Shown here piece by piece: positions 35,371 through 43,805 of a stretch of 64,000 nucleotides of DNA. Every line of letters begins with the position of its first letter. The first letter of the stretch is position 1. The stretch spans positions 37,213 through 101,212 of the forward strand of contig NZ_LTAO01000040.1 in the NCBI RefSeq assembly GCF_001590785.1. The letters are read 5' to 3'. The notes beneath the pieces are model-generated. The model did not search any database and had not been told where the DNA came from. It worked only from the letters and a program-made list of their open reading frames with translations. The stretch is from Alkalihalobacillus trypoxylicola. Lineage in GTDB: Bacteria; Bacillota; Bacilli; Bacillales; Bacillaceae_D. Both the position numbers and the translations under genes were made by a program.

Positions 35371-35441
35371 CTCCTGTAAATTGAAAGGATAATAGTATAT
35401 AAATCATGACTTGAAAGAGAGCGTTCAAAGGGGGATGTTTT

Positions 35442-35864
35442 TTGAAAAATATCCGATTATATATATTATTCTTTATTGGTTTGTTTGTAGTCATTTCTTG
35501 TTCCACCAATGATACACGTAATAACAATAATCAAGAAAGCCCGTTTAGTACGATTGATCAAAAAGAGCAAGATTATGGTGATGAAGAGCATGTTCAAATC
35601 TTTAAAAGAGAAGAAATTGATACAGGCTTAATTATTCGAGCTACGACTTTGATGACAGAAGAACGGGAATTAATAGATGCAGCTGAGGAGTTAAATGAAC
35701 CTCATAAGGCTTTTACTAAAGTTTACTTTCATACGCCTAATCCAGCGCAACAAGGGTTAGGAGATATGTTTATGTTAATTTTGTTTGGTAACACAGAGCA
35801 AGGAAAAAAAGAAATGGATATTCCTGAGGATCAGGATTATCGAATCGTTTTGACAGCGGATTAA
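35442..35864 (+). CDS. Lipoprotein of unknown function
   Basis: 140 aa, TTG start with SD AAAGGGGG. The N-terminal signal peptide ends in lipobox VISC (Cys ~20), followed by an Asn/Asp-rich linker. The mature domain (residues ~50-140) has IDTGLIIRATTLMTEERELIDAAEELNEPHKAFTKVYFHT and NTEQGKKEMDIPEDQDYRI. I do not recognise it. Exported and membrane-anchored by inference. A strong hairpin follows. Confidence 0.75.
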   Translation: MKNIRLYILFFIGLFVVISCSTNDTRNNNNQESPFSTIDQKEQDYGDEEHVQIFKREEIDTGLIIRATTLMTEERELIDAAEELNEPHKAFTKVYFHTPNPAQQGLGDMFMLILFGNTEQGKKEMDIPEDQDYRIVLTAD

Positions 35865-35900
35865 AAATCTGTTGAAAAGACAAATGAATTGAACGATTAG

Positions 35901-35940
35901 AAAGAAAGAACATTCCAAAAAGAGGAATGTTCTTTCTTTG
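35901..35940. terminator. Bidirectional terminator
   Basis: AAAGAAAGAACATTCC and GGAATGTTCTTTCTTT form a 16-bp perfect stem with a 7-nt loop, between the convergent lipoprotein and recombinase genes. Confidence 0.88.
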
Positions 35941-36038
35941 TTGTTAAGCGCAAGGGAAAGCCGAAGAGTAACAGCGGTTGTCTGAGGCTTTGTAGTATTG
36001 AGTTTTTCTTCAAGTAGCTGCTTAACTCAACCTTCATT

Positions 36039-37124
36039 CTAATCAAATGATAAATGAGCTATCGCTTTTTCACGAGCTTCTTGTTGAACATGGGCATAAA
36101 TTTGAGTAGTTGAAACCGATTCATGACCTAATAAACTTTGAATAGTCAGAACGTCCGTTCCTGATGCTACAAGTTCAGTCGCGAAGCTATGTCTAAGCTT
36201 ATGAGCGCTTATGTTTTTAAATAGTAGAAATGGAAGGTCCTTTTTTGCGTCATCCATCGTTCGTTTAATCATTTTTTGTAGTGAGGAGACAGAAACGCCA
36301 TTGACTAATTTCTTTTTCGTAAAATCGTAGCCAATGAGTAGGTAGTCAGTTGGCTGGTTTGGACGAGAATGAGTGGGTATTGAAGAAAGAAAAGAGTGTA
36401 TGAGATCCATTGTTTTAGTAGAAATAGGAACGACTCTTTCTTTATTACCTTTACCATTAATTTTTAGCTTCTTTTCATTAAAATCAATTTGTTTCAGTGA
36501 AAGTGAAGCTAATTCTGAAATTCGTAAGCCTGTGGTCATTAGTAAATAAAAAACGAGCTCATCTCTTAATTTCAATTTCCCCTGATAAAAAGCTTGTTTT
36601 TTTGAACTAGACGTTCTTTCTTTCAACCAATGAAATAAAGCAATTATTTCATGTTTGGTTAAATAAATCGGTTCACGTTTTCCATTTTTAGGTCTTTGAA
36701 CAGAACGGACTGGATTGGAAGAGGTAGCTCCTTGTTTGACTAAATAGTCAAACAGAGATTGTAGAGCTGAAATTTTCCGATTAATCGTTGTTCCCTCGTT
36801 TTCAATTTCTATCGCTAAATACGAAATATAATGTTGTATTCCTTCTTTATTTAGCTCTAAAAAATCAGATAAGGAGATATCTGAAAAGAGAAGAGTGCTT
36901 TCTCCTGAAACACGTTTTATGAAGCTAAAGAAATGATAGTAATCATATATATACCTTTGTATCGTATTTTTTGAGTATCCAAGTGAGAGTTTACTCATGA
37001 TATATCCCTGAATGAAGCTAGGCATTTCGTTTATTTTATTAAAAGATTTTAATGAATGATTTTCATCTGTATTAATAGGGTTTGCTGCTAAAGAGCGTTT
37101 ATTAATTTCTGCAAATAGTGACAC
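36039..37124 (-). CDS. Tyrosine recombinase, XerS/XerD-like
   Basis: The start is GTG 37124, behind GAGAGGTG; a GTG at 37133 lies within that SD. About 361 aa, longer than the usual ~300-aa XerC/XerD. The N-terminal SAM-like core-binding domain begins MPSFIQGYIMSKLSLGYSKN. The catalytic domain has all residues: Arg in TTGLRISELASL, Lys in NGKGNKERVVP, HKLRH, His in LLGHESVSTT and nucleophile Tyr in QIYAHV. The extra ~40 N-terminal residues and the SKLxxxYSxNT pattern recall XerS, the single recombinase of streptococci. Cytosolic and DNA-binding. It is encoded 9.6 kb from the candidate dif site. It has no integrase-type neighbours, so it is not obviously from a mobile element. Confidence 0.87.
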   Translation of the reverse strand: MSLFAEINKRSLAANPINTDENHSLKSFNKINEMPSFIQGYIMSKLSLGYSKNTIQRYIYDYYHFFSFIKRVSGESTLLFSDISLSDFLELNKEGIQHYISYLAIEIENEGTTINRKISALQSLFDYLVKQGATSSNPVRSVQRPKNGKREPIYLTKHEIIALFHWLKERTSSSKKQAFYQGKLKLRDELVFYLLMTTGLRISELASLSLKQIDFNEKKLKINGKGNKERVVPISTKTMDLIHSFLSSIPTHSRPNQPTDYLLIGYDFTKKKLVNGVSVSSLQKMIKRTMDDAKKDLPFLLFKNISAHKLRHSFATELVASGTDVLTIQSLLGHESVSTTQIYAHVQQEAREKAIAHLSFD

Positions 37125-37146
37125 CTTATTCACCTCTCATCTATTT

Positions 37147-37195
37147 TAACGTAAAAATAACGTTCTGTGAAATACATATTTCATGGAACGTTATT
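37147..37195. other. Long palindrome between recombinase and SDR genes
   Basis: AAAAATAACGTTC and GAACGTTATTTTT flank GAAAT/ATTTC inner arms: a ~49-bp, nearly symmetric palindrome. It can serve as terminator for the upstream minus-strand SDR gene, and its position just before the recombinase start would also suit an autoregulatory or recombination site. Confidence 0.7.
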
Positions 37196-37229
37196 TTTGA
37201 AAATAAAAAAAGAAAGAGCTACTCTTTCT

Positions 37230-38066
37230 TTAAAGGTGCACTTGTTTGGCGCTCCAATCCCATAATAAAGTAGCTAATTCTTCTTTGTTTCCTTTTAGTT
37301 GAAGTGTTTGCGGTTTTGTTTGATAAAAATATTGACCACTCATGCTTGTAAGATTTGGCTCTGTTGCTAAATAAATAGCGGTCTCAGCACCTTGTTCAGA
37401 GGTAAGAAAAAACGGTCGTAACAGTTTATGAATCGTTCGACCAAAGCCATTTTGACGGTTCACCCCCAAGCTAGTTGATACCGCTCCTGGGTGCAGGCTA
37501 AAGGTTGAAATAGTCGGTTCTCTTTTAGCCAATTCTTTTGTGAATAAAATATTGGCTAATTTCGATTGACTGTAGCCTTTAATGACATTAAAAGAACGAT
37601 GGTGAAAAAAGGGGTCTTCTAAAGAAATTCTACCCGCTTTATAAGCACCAGATGATACATTAATCACTCGTGGGTCACTAGCTTTTTTTAATGAATTTAA
37701 AAGTAAGTTCGTTAAAAGGAAATGTCCTAGGTGGTTTACTCCTAGCATCATCTCAAATTGATCATCTGTCATTTCCTTCTTAATCGTCACGACTCCAGCA
37801 TTGTTAATCAGTATATCTATGCTCGGGTATTTTTCTTTAACCTCTTGGGTGAAAAGTCTAATACTCTCCATAGAACTTAAATCACACGGAAGCATGATGA
37901 TCGAATCAGAACCACTTTCTTTTTTGACTTGATCTAAGGCCTCTTTTCCTCTTTCGATAGAACGGCAAGCCATAATGATCGTAGCTCCTTTTTTAGCTAA
38001 TGAGATCGTTGTGGCCAAACCCATACCAGAATTGGCTCCTGTAATAATGATGACTTTTTGATTCAT
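37230..38066 (-). CDS. Short-chain dehydrogenase/reductase (retinol-dehydrogenase-like)
   Basis: 278 aa, ATG with SD GGAGGTC. The NAD(P) site is IITGANSGMGLATTISLAK (TGxxxGxG, residues ~6-14), with MACRSIERGKEA suggesting NADP preference (Arg after the second strand). NNAGV lies near 90, and the catalytic Ser (VSSGAYKAG) and YSQSK (~160-164) are present. The long C-terminus with FFLTSEQGAETAIYLATEP matches the WWOX/retinol dehydrogenase-like subgroup of Bacillus. Substrate unknown. Monocistronic. Confidence 0.9.
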   Translation of the reverse strand: MNQKVIIITGANSGMGLATTISLAKKGATIIMACRSIERGKEALDQVKKESGSDSIIMLPCDLSSMESIRLFTQEVKEKYPSIDILINNAGVVTIKKEMTDDQFEMMLGVNHLGHFLLTNLLLNSLKKASDPRVINVSSGAYKAGRISLEDPFFHHRSFNVIKGYSQSKLANILFTKELAKREPTISTFSLHPGAVSTSLGVNRQNGFGRTIHKLLRPFFLTSEQGAETAIYLATEPNLTSMSGQYFYQTKPQTLQLKGNKEELATLLWDWSAKQVHL

Positions 38067-38223
38067 GGTTTGACCTCCTCATAAAGGGAATGGTAGTTGG
38101 TAACTGAATAAATTATAGCATATGTATAAACAAACGTATCCATTAAACACACTTGAGGTTTTGATTTTGCCTTTTACGGGAACAAAAAAAAGCAATCGCT
38201 TGAATAAGCGTCTCATTTTCCTT

Positions 38224-38252
38224 TTGTCATATACAAAAAGAAATGATATAGT
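38224..38252 (+). promoter_or_regulatory. SigA promoter (extended -10) of yneT
   Basis: TTGTCA (38224-38229), 17-bp spacer, TATAGT (38247-38252) preceded by TGA (TGN extended -10). The start site near 38259 implies a leader of ~190 nt. Confidence 0.75.
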
Positions 38253-38258
38253 AAAACG

Positions 38259-38451
38259 ACCTTATATTTCTCATTAAAATGGAAAGATTATAAAAACCTG
38301 CTCACATTTATTGTACGACCTCAAATGGTCTTTCAAAATTGACTCAGAACAAAAGCAGGAATATCTATTCAGTTTATCGAATAGGTTGAAGAGTTTATAA
38401 ACCATACTATTAAATGCTTATTGATTAGGAATGAAAAAGGAGTGTAACAAT
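38259..38451 (+). promoter_or_regulatory. Long, possibly structured 5' leader of yneT
   Basis: Helices visible: outer CCTGCT (38297-38302)/AGCAGG (38354-38359), inner GACC/GGTC (38317-38330) and ATTC/GAAT (38367-38382). No T-run terminator is seen and it matches no riboswitch that I recognise. Confidence 0.3.
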
Positions 38452-38865
38452 ATGGCTTTCACTAATCCATCGAACGAACAAATAAAAGAAATTTTACATC
38501 AATATAAAAATGTGGCGGTTGTTGGTTTATCGGATAATCCAGAAAGAACCTCGTATATGGTAAGTCAAGCCATGCAAAAAGCAGGTTATAAGATTATTCC
38601 TGTCAACCCTAATGTTTCAGAAGTACTAGAAGAAAAAGCCTATTCTTCTTTGAGTGAAGTAAAAGAAAAGGTGGATATCGTAAATGTTTTCAGAAGAAGT
38701 GAATTTTTACCTAGTATCGCTAAAGAGGCAGTTTCTATAGAAGCGCCCGTTTTTTGGGCTCAGCTAGGAGTTGTAGACGAAGAAGCTGCTGCTTATTTGC
38801 TGGAAAATAAGGTAAAGACGGTTATGGACCGTTGTATAAAAGTGGAACACGCCAAATTTAAATAG
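38452..38865 (+). CDS. yneT: CoA-binding domain protein YneT
   Basis: The start is ATG 38452 with SD AAAAGGAG; an upstream ATG at 38431 overlaps the SD. 137 aa. It is a single CoA-binding Rossmann domain (YccU family): YKNVAVVGLSDNPERTSYMVSQAMQKAGYKIIPVNP (residues ~15-50), LEEKAYSSLSEV, VDIVNVFRRSEFLPSI and CIKVEHAKF. It probably binds CoA or an acyl-CoA. Position directly upstream of parE-parC is conserved with B. subtilis. Confidence 0.92.
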   Translation: MAFTNPSNEQIKEILHQYKNVAVVGLSDNPERTSYMVSQAMQKAGYKIIPVNPNVSEVLEEKAYSSLSEVKEKVDIVNVFRRSEFLPSIAKEAVSIEAPVFWAQLGVVDEEAAAYLLENKVKTVMDRCIKVEHAKFK

Positions 38866-39136
38866 AAGCTGCTAGCACTTCTTCTGGTCTAGAAGAGGTG
38901 TTTTAAGTGTCTGTTTTATCGAAGAATATCCAAAAAAGCCCTACAACTTTTTGGTTAGAAAGTTGCGTTGTTATAAAAACTGTTGCGATTCTGATAATTA
39001 TCGTTAAAATGAAATTAAACTTGGTTTGTTTATACACCTTATGTTTTCAGCACTTTTATATTTTTTGATAACAGTAATTGTAAACTTCCTTATGTAAGTG
39101 GTTAGGATAAAAGTAGCAAATGCTGTCATACAATTA

Positions 39137-39159
39137 GAACAAAACCGACCGTTTTGTTC
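39137..39159. other. Hairpin in the parE leader
   Basis: GAACAAAAC-CGACC-GTTTTGTTC, perfect 9-bp arms, 49 bp before the parE GTG. It could be an mRNA hairpin or a protein-binding dyad. The rest of the 342-bp gap 38866-39207 shows only a weak hairpin behind yneT (CACTTCTTC/GAAGAGGTG, 38877-38900) and AT-rich DNA. Confidence 0.5.
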
Positions 39160-39207
39160 GTTAAATAGAATACATATATGTAGTCGTTTTGAAGGGAGTT
39201 TCTGTAC

Positions 39208-41181
39208 GTGGCAAAAAATAAGCAGCTTGAATATAATGATGATTCGATACAAGTTCTAGAGGGTTTAGAAGCAGTTCGAAAAAGACCAGGAATGTATATT
39301 GGTAGCACAGATGCAAGGGGACTTCATCACTTAGTTTATGAAATTGTAGATAATGCAGTAGATGAAGCTTTAGGAGGCTTTGGCTCTTACATAAATGTAA
39401 CGGTTCACCCTGATAACAGCATTTCTGTTTCAGATGAGGGACGTGGAATGCCAACTGGAATGCATAAATCAGGAAAACCAACTCCAGAGGTTATTTTTAC
39501 CGTTTTACATGCTGGTGGTAAATTTGGCCAAGGTGGTTATGCGACGAGTGGTGGTTTACACGGAGTGGGTGCTTCTGTGGTGAATGCTCTTTCTGAATGG
39601 CTCGTGGTCGAGATTATGAGAGATGGAAAAAAGTATCGACAGCGTTTCGAAAATGGAGGTAAGCCTGTAACCGGTTTAGAAGCAGTAGGTAATACAAGGC
39701 GTTCAGGAACTATTGTACACTTTAAGCCGGATCCATCTATTTTTAGTGTGACTACTTATAATATTGAAACATTAGCTGAAAGATTAAGAGAGGCTGCCTT
39801 TTTATTACAAGGCATCAAAATAGAGCTTATTGATTTAAGAAATGAAACCTCGAGTGAAACCTTTTTATATGAAACAGGGATACAAGCCTTTGTTGAATAT
39901 TTAAATGAAGACAAAGAAACATTGATTCCGATTGTTTATTTCCAAGGAGAGTCTAATGAAATAGACATTGAATTAGCGTTTCAATTTAATGATGGATATA
40001 CAGAGAATGTTTTGTCTTTCGTTAACAATGTTCGAACGAAGGATGGAGGAACACATGAGCTAGGTGCTAAAGCAGCTATGACTCGTATTATTAATGAGTA
40101 CGCAAGAAAAGTAAAATTACTCAAAGAAAAAGATAAAAATTTAGATGGATCTGATATTCGGGAAGGGTTTACGGCTATTATTTCCATTCGAGTACCAGAA
40201 GCAAAACTTCAATTTGAAGGACAAACAAAAGGGAAATTAGGGACTCCAGAGGCTCGCTCAGCTGTTGATAGCCTAGTCTCTGAGAAGCTTTCCTATTTCT
40301 TAGAAGAAAACCCGGACATCAGTGCTTTATTAATTAAAAAAGCGATAAAGGCATCTCAAGCGAGGGAAGCAGCTCGAAAAGCAAGAGAAGACGCAAGAAA
40401 TGGAAAGAAAAATAAGCGAAAAGATGTTCTCTTAAGTGGGAAATTAACACCTGCTCAATCTAAAAACCCAAAGAGAAATGAGCTTTATTTAGTAGAGGGT
40501 GATTCCGCAGGTGGTTCAGCTAAGCAAGGACGAGATCGGAAGTTCCAAGCGGTCTTACCGTTACGAGGTAAAGTAATAAATACCGAAAAAGCTAAAATCG
40601 ATGATATTATGAAAAATGAAGAAATTCGAACGATTATTCATACGATTGGAGCAGGTGTTGGAGCAGACTTTGAAGTAGCCGATGTGAACTACGATAAAAT
40701 CGTGATTATGACAGACGCCGATACAGACGGTGCTCATATCCAGGTTTTACTATTAACGTTTTTTTACCGCTATATGCGGCCACTTGTAGAAGCGGGCAAA
40801 GTATATATTGCACTTCCACCTCTATATAAAGTAAGCAGAGGCTCTGGAAAAAAAGAAGTAATTGAATATGCATGGGATGAGCGTAGCTTAGGTGCGGCTA
40901 TGAAAAAAGTTGGCCGAGGCTATATGCTGCAGCGTTATAAGGGTTTAGGTGAAATGAACGCGACTCAGCTGTGGGAAACGACAATGGACCCTGAGACACG
41001 AACGCTTATTCGTGTAAAAATTGATGATGCTGCAAGAGCTGAAAAAAGGATTACTACACTTATGGGAGATAAGGTAGAGCCGCGTCGTAAATGGATAGAG
41101 TCCCATGTAGCATTTGGTTTAGAAGAAGAAACGAACATATTAGAAAATGAAAACTTAGCTGTAGTAGAAGAGGGGGAATAA
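39208..41181 (+). CDS. parE: DNA topoisomerase IV subunit B (ParE)
   Basis: 657 aa, GTG start with SD AAGGGAG. It is the ATPase subunit of topoisomerase IV, which decatenates daughter chromosomes with ParC. GHKL ATPase motifs: EIVDNAVDEALGGFGSYI (Asn for Mg), DEGRGMPTGMH and HGVGASVVNALSEWL. The TOPRIM domain starts LVEGDSAGGSAKQGRDRKFQ (~residue 429) with DADTDGAHI as the metal-binding DxD. MQRYKGLGEMN ends the domain. The Gyr/ParE split is made in favour of ParE by context (yneT upstream, parC downstream by 3 bp) and the TAEAKQG-like variant SAKQGRD. Confidence 0.96.
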   Translation: MAKNKQLEYNDDSIQVLEGLEAVRKRPGMYIGSTDARGLHHLVYEIVDNAVDEALGGFGSYINVTVHPDNSISVSDEGRGMPTGMHKSGKPTPEVIFTVLHAGGKFGQGGYATSGGLHGVGASVVNALSEWLVVEIMRDGKKYRQRFENGGKPVTGLEAVGNTRRSGTIVHFKPDPSIFSVTTYNIETLAERLREAAFLLQGIKIELIDLRNETSSETFLYETGIQAFVEYLNEDKETLIPIVYFQGESNEIDIELAFQFNDGYTENVLSFVNNVRTKDGGTHELGAKAAMTRIINEYARKVKLLKEKDKNLDGSDIREGFTAIISIRVPEAKLQFEGQTKGKLGTPEARSAVDSLVSEKLSYFLEENPDISALLIKKAIKASQAREAARKAREDARNGKKNKRKDVLLSGKLTPAQSKNPKRNELYLVEGDSAGGSAKQGRDRKFQAVLPLRGKVINTEKAKIDDIMKNEEIRTIIHTIGAGVGADFEVADVNYDKIVIMTDADTDGAHIQVLLLTFFYRYMRPLVEAGKVYIALPPLYKVSRGSGKKEVIEYAWDERSLGAAMKKVGRGYMLQRYKGLGEMNATQLWETTMDPETRTLIRVKIDDAARAEKRITTLMGDKVEPRRKWIESHVAFGLEEETNILENENLAVVEEGE

Positions 41182-41184
41182 GCG

Positions 41185-43608
41185 ATGTCACAAGTCGAAC
41201 GTTACTTAGATCTTCCCTTAGAAGAAGTAATTGGTGATCGCTTTGGTCGATATAGTAAATATATTATTCAGGAACGTGCTCTACCTGATGCGAGAGATGG
41301 CTTAAAGCCGGTTCAGCGTCGTATTTTATACGCGATGTATAAGGATGGCAATACGGCTGATAAACCATTTCGAAAATCCGCTAAAACAGTCGGAAATGTA
41401 ATCGGTAACTATCATCCACACGGGGATTCTTCGGTTTATGATGCGATGATTAGAATGAGTCAGGATTGGAAGGTTCGTCAACTGCTAGTGGATATGCACG
41501 GGAATAATGGTTCAATTGATAGTGATCCGCCTGCAGCAATGCGTTATACAGAGGCTAGACTGTCAAAAATAGCGGCGATTCTACTAAATGACATTGATAA
41601 AGAAACGGTAGAATATATTCCAAACTTTGATGATTCAGAAATGGAGCCAGTAGTTTTACCTGCAAGCTTTCCGAATTTACTTGTGAATGGTTCTACAGGT
41701 ATTTCTTCGGGGTATGCTACTGATATTCCTCCGCACCATCTAGGAGAAATTATTGATGGTGTTATTATGCAAATGGAAAGACCGAATACGACACTTGAGG
41801 ATTTAATGACCGTTATTCAAGGTCCTGACTTTCCTACAGGTGGAACTGTTCAAGGAATAGAGGGAATTAAACAGGCTTATCAAACCGGAAAAGGCAAAAT
41901 TGTTGTTCGTGCCAAAACGGAGGTAGAAGAGCTCCGTGGTGGAAAACAGCAAATTGTGATTACTGAAATCCCTTATGAAGTAGTAAAGGCTAATCTAGTG
42001 AAAAAAATGGATGAGCTTCGTTTTGATAAAAAGGTCGATGGTATTGCTGAAGTACGAGACGATACGGACCGTACCGGATTAAGAATTGTTGTAGAGCTAA
42101 AAAAAGAAGCAGATGCGACAGCCATTTTAAATTATTTATTAAAAAATACCGATTTGCAAGTGACCTATAATTTCAATATGGTCGCTATTCATAACAAAAC
42201 ACCAAAGCTGATGGGTTTACAATCATTAATTCAAGCGTATGTAGAGCATCAAAAATCAGTGGTTACTAAACGAGTTTCTTTTGATTTGCAAAAAGCTCGT
42301 GACCGCCATCACATCGTTCAAGGTTTAATCCGAGCGGTCTCAATCTTAGATGACGTAATTACGACGATTCGTGCCTCATCAGATAAAAAAGATGCTAAAA
42401 ATAATTTAATCGAAAAATATGAATTTACTGAAGCTCAGGCTGAAGCTATTGTCACCTTACAGCTTTATCGTTTAACCAATACGGATATTACGACACTAGA
42501 AGAGGAAGCAGCCGATTTAGAGCGTAAAATTCATGAACTAGAAGCCATTTTAGCTAGTGAAAATAAGCTAATTTCGGTTATTAAAAAGGAGCTTCTAGCT
42601 GTTAAAAAGCAATTTGCTGATGCGAGAAGAACGGTTATTGAGCATCAAATTGAAGAATTGAAAATTAATATGGATGTTTTAATTGCGGCAGAGGATGTGA
42701 TGGTAACCGTCACTAAAGAGGGCTATGTAAAGCGTTCTAGCTTACGTTCCTTCTCTGCATCTAACGGTGAGTCTCCTGGTATGAAGGAGGGTGACCGTCT
42801 ATTATCAAGGCTAGAGATGAATACAACTGATACGCTTCTTCTTTTTACAAAGTTTGGAAATTACTTGTATATTCCTGTTCATCAGCTGCCAGATATAAGG
42901 TGGAAGGATAATGGCCAGCATGTCGCCAATATCGTCAGTATAGATCGAGACGATGAGTTAATAGGAGCGTTGTCCGTTTCAAGCTTTAATGAGGAAGAAT
43001 CTCTATTATTTATTACAAAGCTAGGAATGGCTAAACGTACTCAGCTCTCGTTATATCAAGCACAAAGATATTCTAAGCCTTTAATGGCAATTAAACTAAA
43101 AACGGGCGATGAGTTAGTATCGGTCATTAGAACAAAGGGTACCAATGAATTATTTATAAGTACTCACTTAGGTTATGGATTATGGTTTAGCGAAGAGGAA
43201 GTCACTCTAGTAGGTCAGAGAGCCTCAGGTGTCAAAGGAATTAATCTAAAGGAAGATGATTATGTCGTGGATGCATGCACCTTTAGTTTAGATGAAAAGG
43301 TTGAGTTTATGATATTTACACAGCGTGGTGCTGTTAAGAGGATGTCTATTTCGGAATTTGACAAATCATCGAGAGCTAAAAGAGGTTTGGTCATGTTAAG
43401 AGAATTAAAATCTAATCCACATCGTGTCATAGCATGCAAAAGAATTATGAATTCAAAACAAGTATTTTGTGCTGTGACTGAGAATGGACAAATGACTGAA
43501 ATTGAAGTTAGTTCATACCGTAACAGTGATCGATATAGCAACGGTTCATTTGTTATCGATACAGCTGTGGAAGGGTCATTAAAGGAAGTTTGGTTACGAC
43601 CAGAATAA
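41185..43608 (+). CDS. parC: DNA topoisomerase IV subunit A (ParC)
   Basis: 807 aa, ATG with SD AGGGGGAA inside the parE end; the gap is 3 bp, so it is an operon with parE. It is the DNA cleavage/religation subunit. The winged-helix domain has RALPDARDGLKPVQRRILYAM and the QRDR-equivalent YHPHGDSSVYDAMIRMSQDW with catalytic Tyr in AAMRYTEARL (~residue 121). The QRDR positions are wild-type-like (Ser/Asp of HPHGDSSVYD). A coiled-coil tower, then the C-terminal beta-pinwheel repeats with VTKEGYVKRSS, FTKFGNYLYIP and FTQRGAVKRM follow; there is no GyrA-box, which supports ParC. Confidence 0.96.
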   Translation: MSQVERYLDLPLEEVIGDRFGRYSKYIIQERALPDARDGLKPVQRRILYAMYKDGNTADKPFRKSAKTVGNVIGNYHPHGDSSVYDAMIRMSQDWKVRQLLVDMHGNNGSIDSDPPAAMRYTEARLSKIAAILLNDIDKETVEYIPNFDDSEMEPVVLPASFPNLLVNGSTGISSGYATDIPPHHLGEIIDGVIMQMERPNTTLEDLMTVIQGPDFPTGGTVQGIEGIKQAYQTGKGKIVVRAKTEVEELRGGKQQIVITEIPYEVVKANLVKKMDELRFDKKVDGIAEVRDDTDRTGLRIVVELKKEADATAILNYLLKNTDLQVTYNFNMVAIHNKTPKLMGLQSLIQAYVEHQKSVVTKRVSFDLQKARDRHHIVQGLIRAVSILDDVITTIRASSDKKDAKNNLIEKYEFTEAQAEAIVTLQLYRLTNTDITTLEEEAADLERKIHELEAILASENKLISVIKKELLAVKKQFADARRTVIEHQIEELKINMDVLIAAEDVMVTVTKEGYVKRSSLRSFSASNGESPGMKEGDRLLSRLEMNTTDTLLLFTKFGNYLYIPVHQLPDIRWKDNGQHVANIVSIDRDDELIGALSVSSFNEEESLLFITKLGMAKRTQLSLYQAQRYSKPLMAIKLKTGDELVSVIRTKGTNELFISTHLGYGLWFSEEEVTLVGQRASGVKGINLKEDDYVVDACTFSLDEKVEFMIFTQRGAVKRMSISEFDKSSRAKRGLVMLRELKSNPHRVIACKRIMNSKQVFCAVTENGQMTEIEVSSYRNSDRYSNGSFVIDTAVEGSLKEVWLRPE

Positions 43609-43615
43609 AATAGTG

Positions 43616-43654
43616 AGTACAGTAATCCTTATAATAGATTGCTGTACTTTTTTT
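43616..43654 (+). terminator. Terminator of parE-parC
   Basis: AGTACAGTAATC and GATTGCTGTACT form a 12-bp stem with one mismatch, followed by seven T. Confidence 0.9.
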
Positions 43655-43687
43655 ATGTTCCATGTCATATAAGGAAACCATAATAAT

Positions 43688-43699
43688 ATTATGTAAACT
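43688..43699 (+). other. XerD half-site-like motif 3 (ATTATGTAAACT)
   Basis: Exact dif right-arm 12-mer, 89 bp behind parC; its left flank (CCATAATAAT) is AT-rich but not dif-like. It lies 3 kb from the candidate dif. Confidence 0.5.
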
Positions 43700-43805
43700 A
43701 AATCATATTTTATAAAAGAGGAATCTCGACTATTTTATAGAATAATGTTTAAGGAATGGAACAAATCTAGATTAGACGAGACGAGTAGAGAAAGGTGAGA
43801 TGAAT

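Noticed and set aside
36039..37124. Prophage or integrative-element integrase
   Set aside because: No excisionase, repressor, phage genes or tRNA attachment site nearby, and neighbours are housekeeping genes; a Xer-type role fits better.
39137..39159. LexA (SOS) box upstream of parE
   Set aside because: The dyad GAACAAAAC/GTTTTGTTC does not have the CGAAC-N4-GTTCG spacing of Bacillus LexA sites.
39161..39481. 106-codon minus-strand frame over the parE start
   Set aside because: Overlaps a certain gene, no SD, odd composition; a shadow frame.
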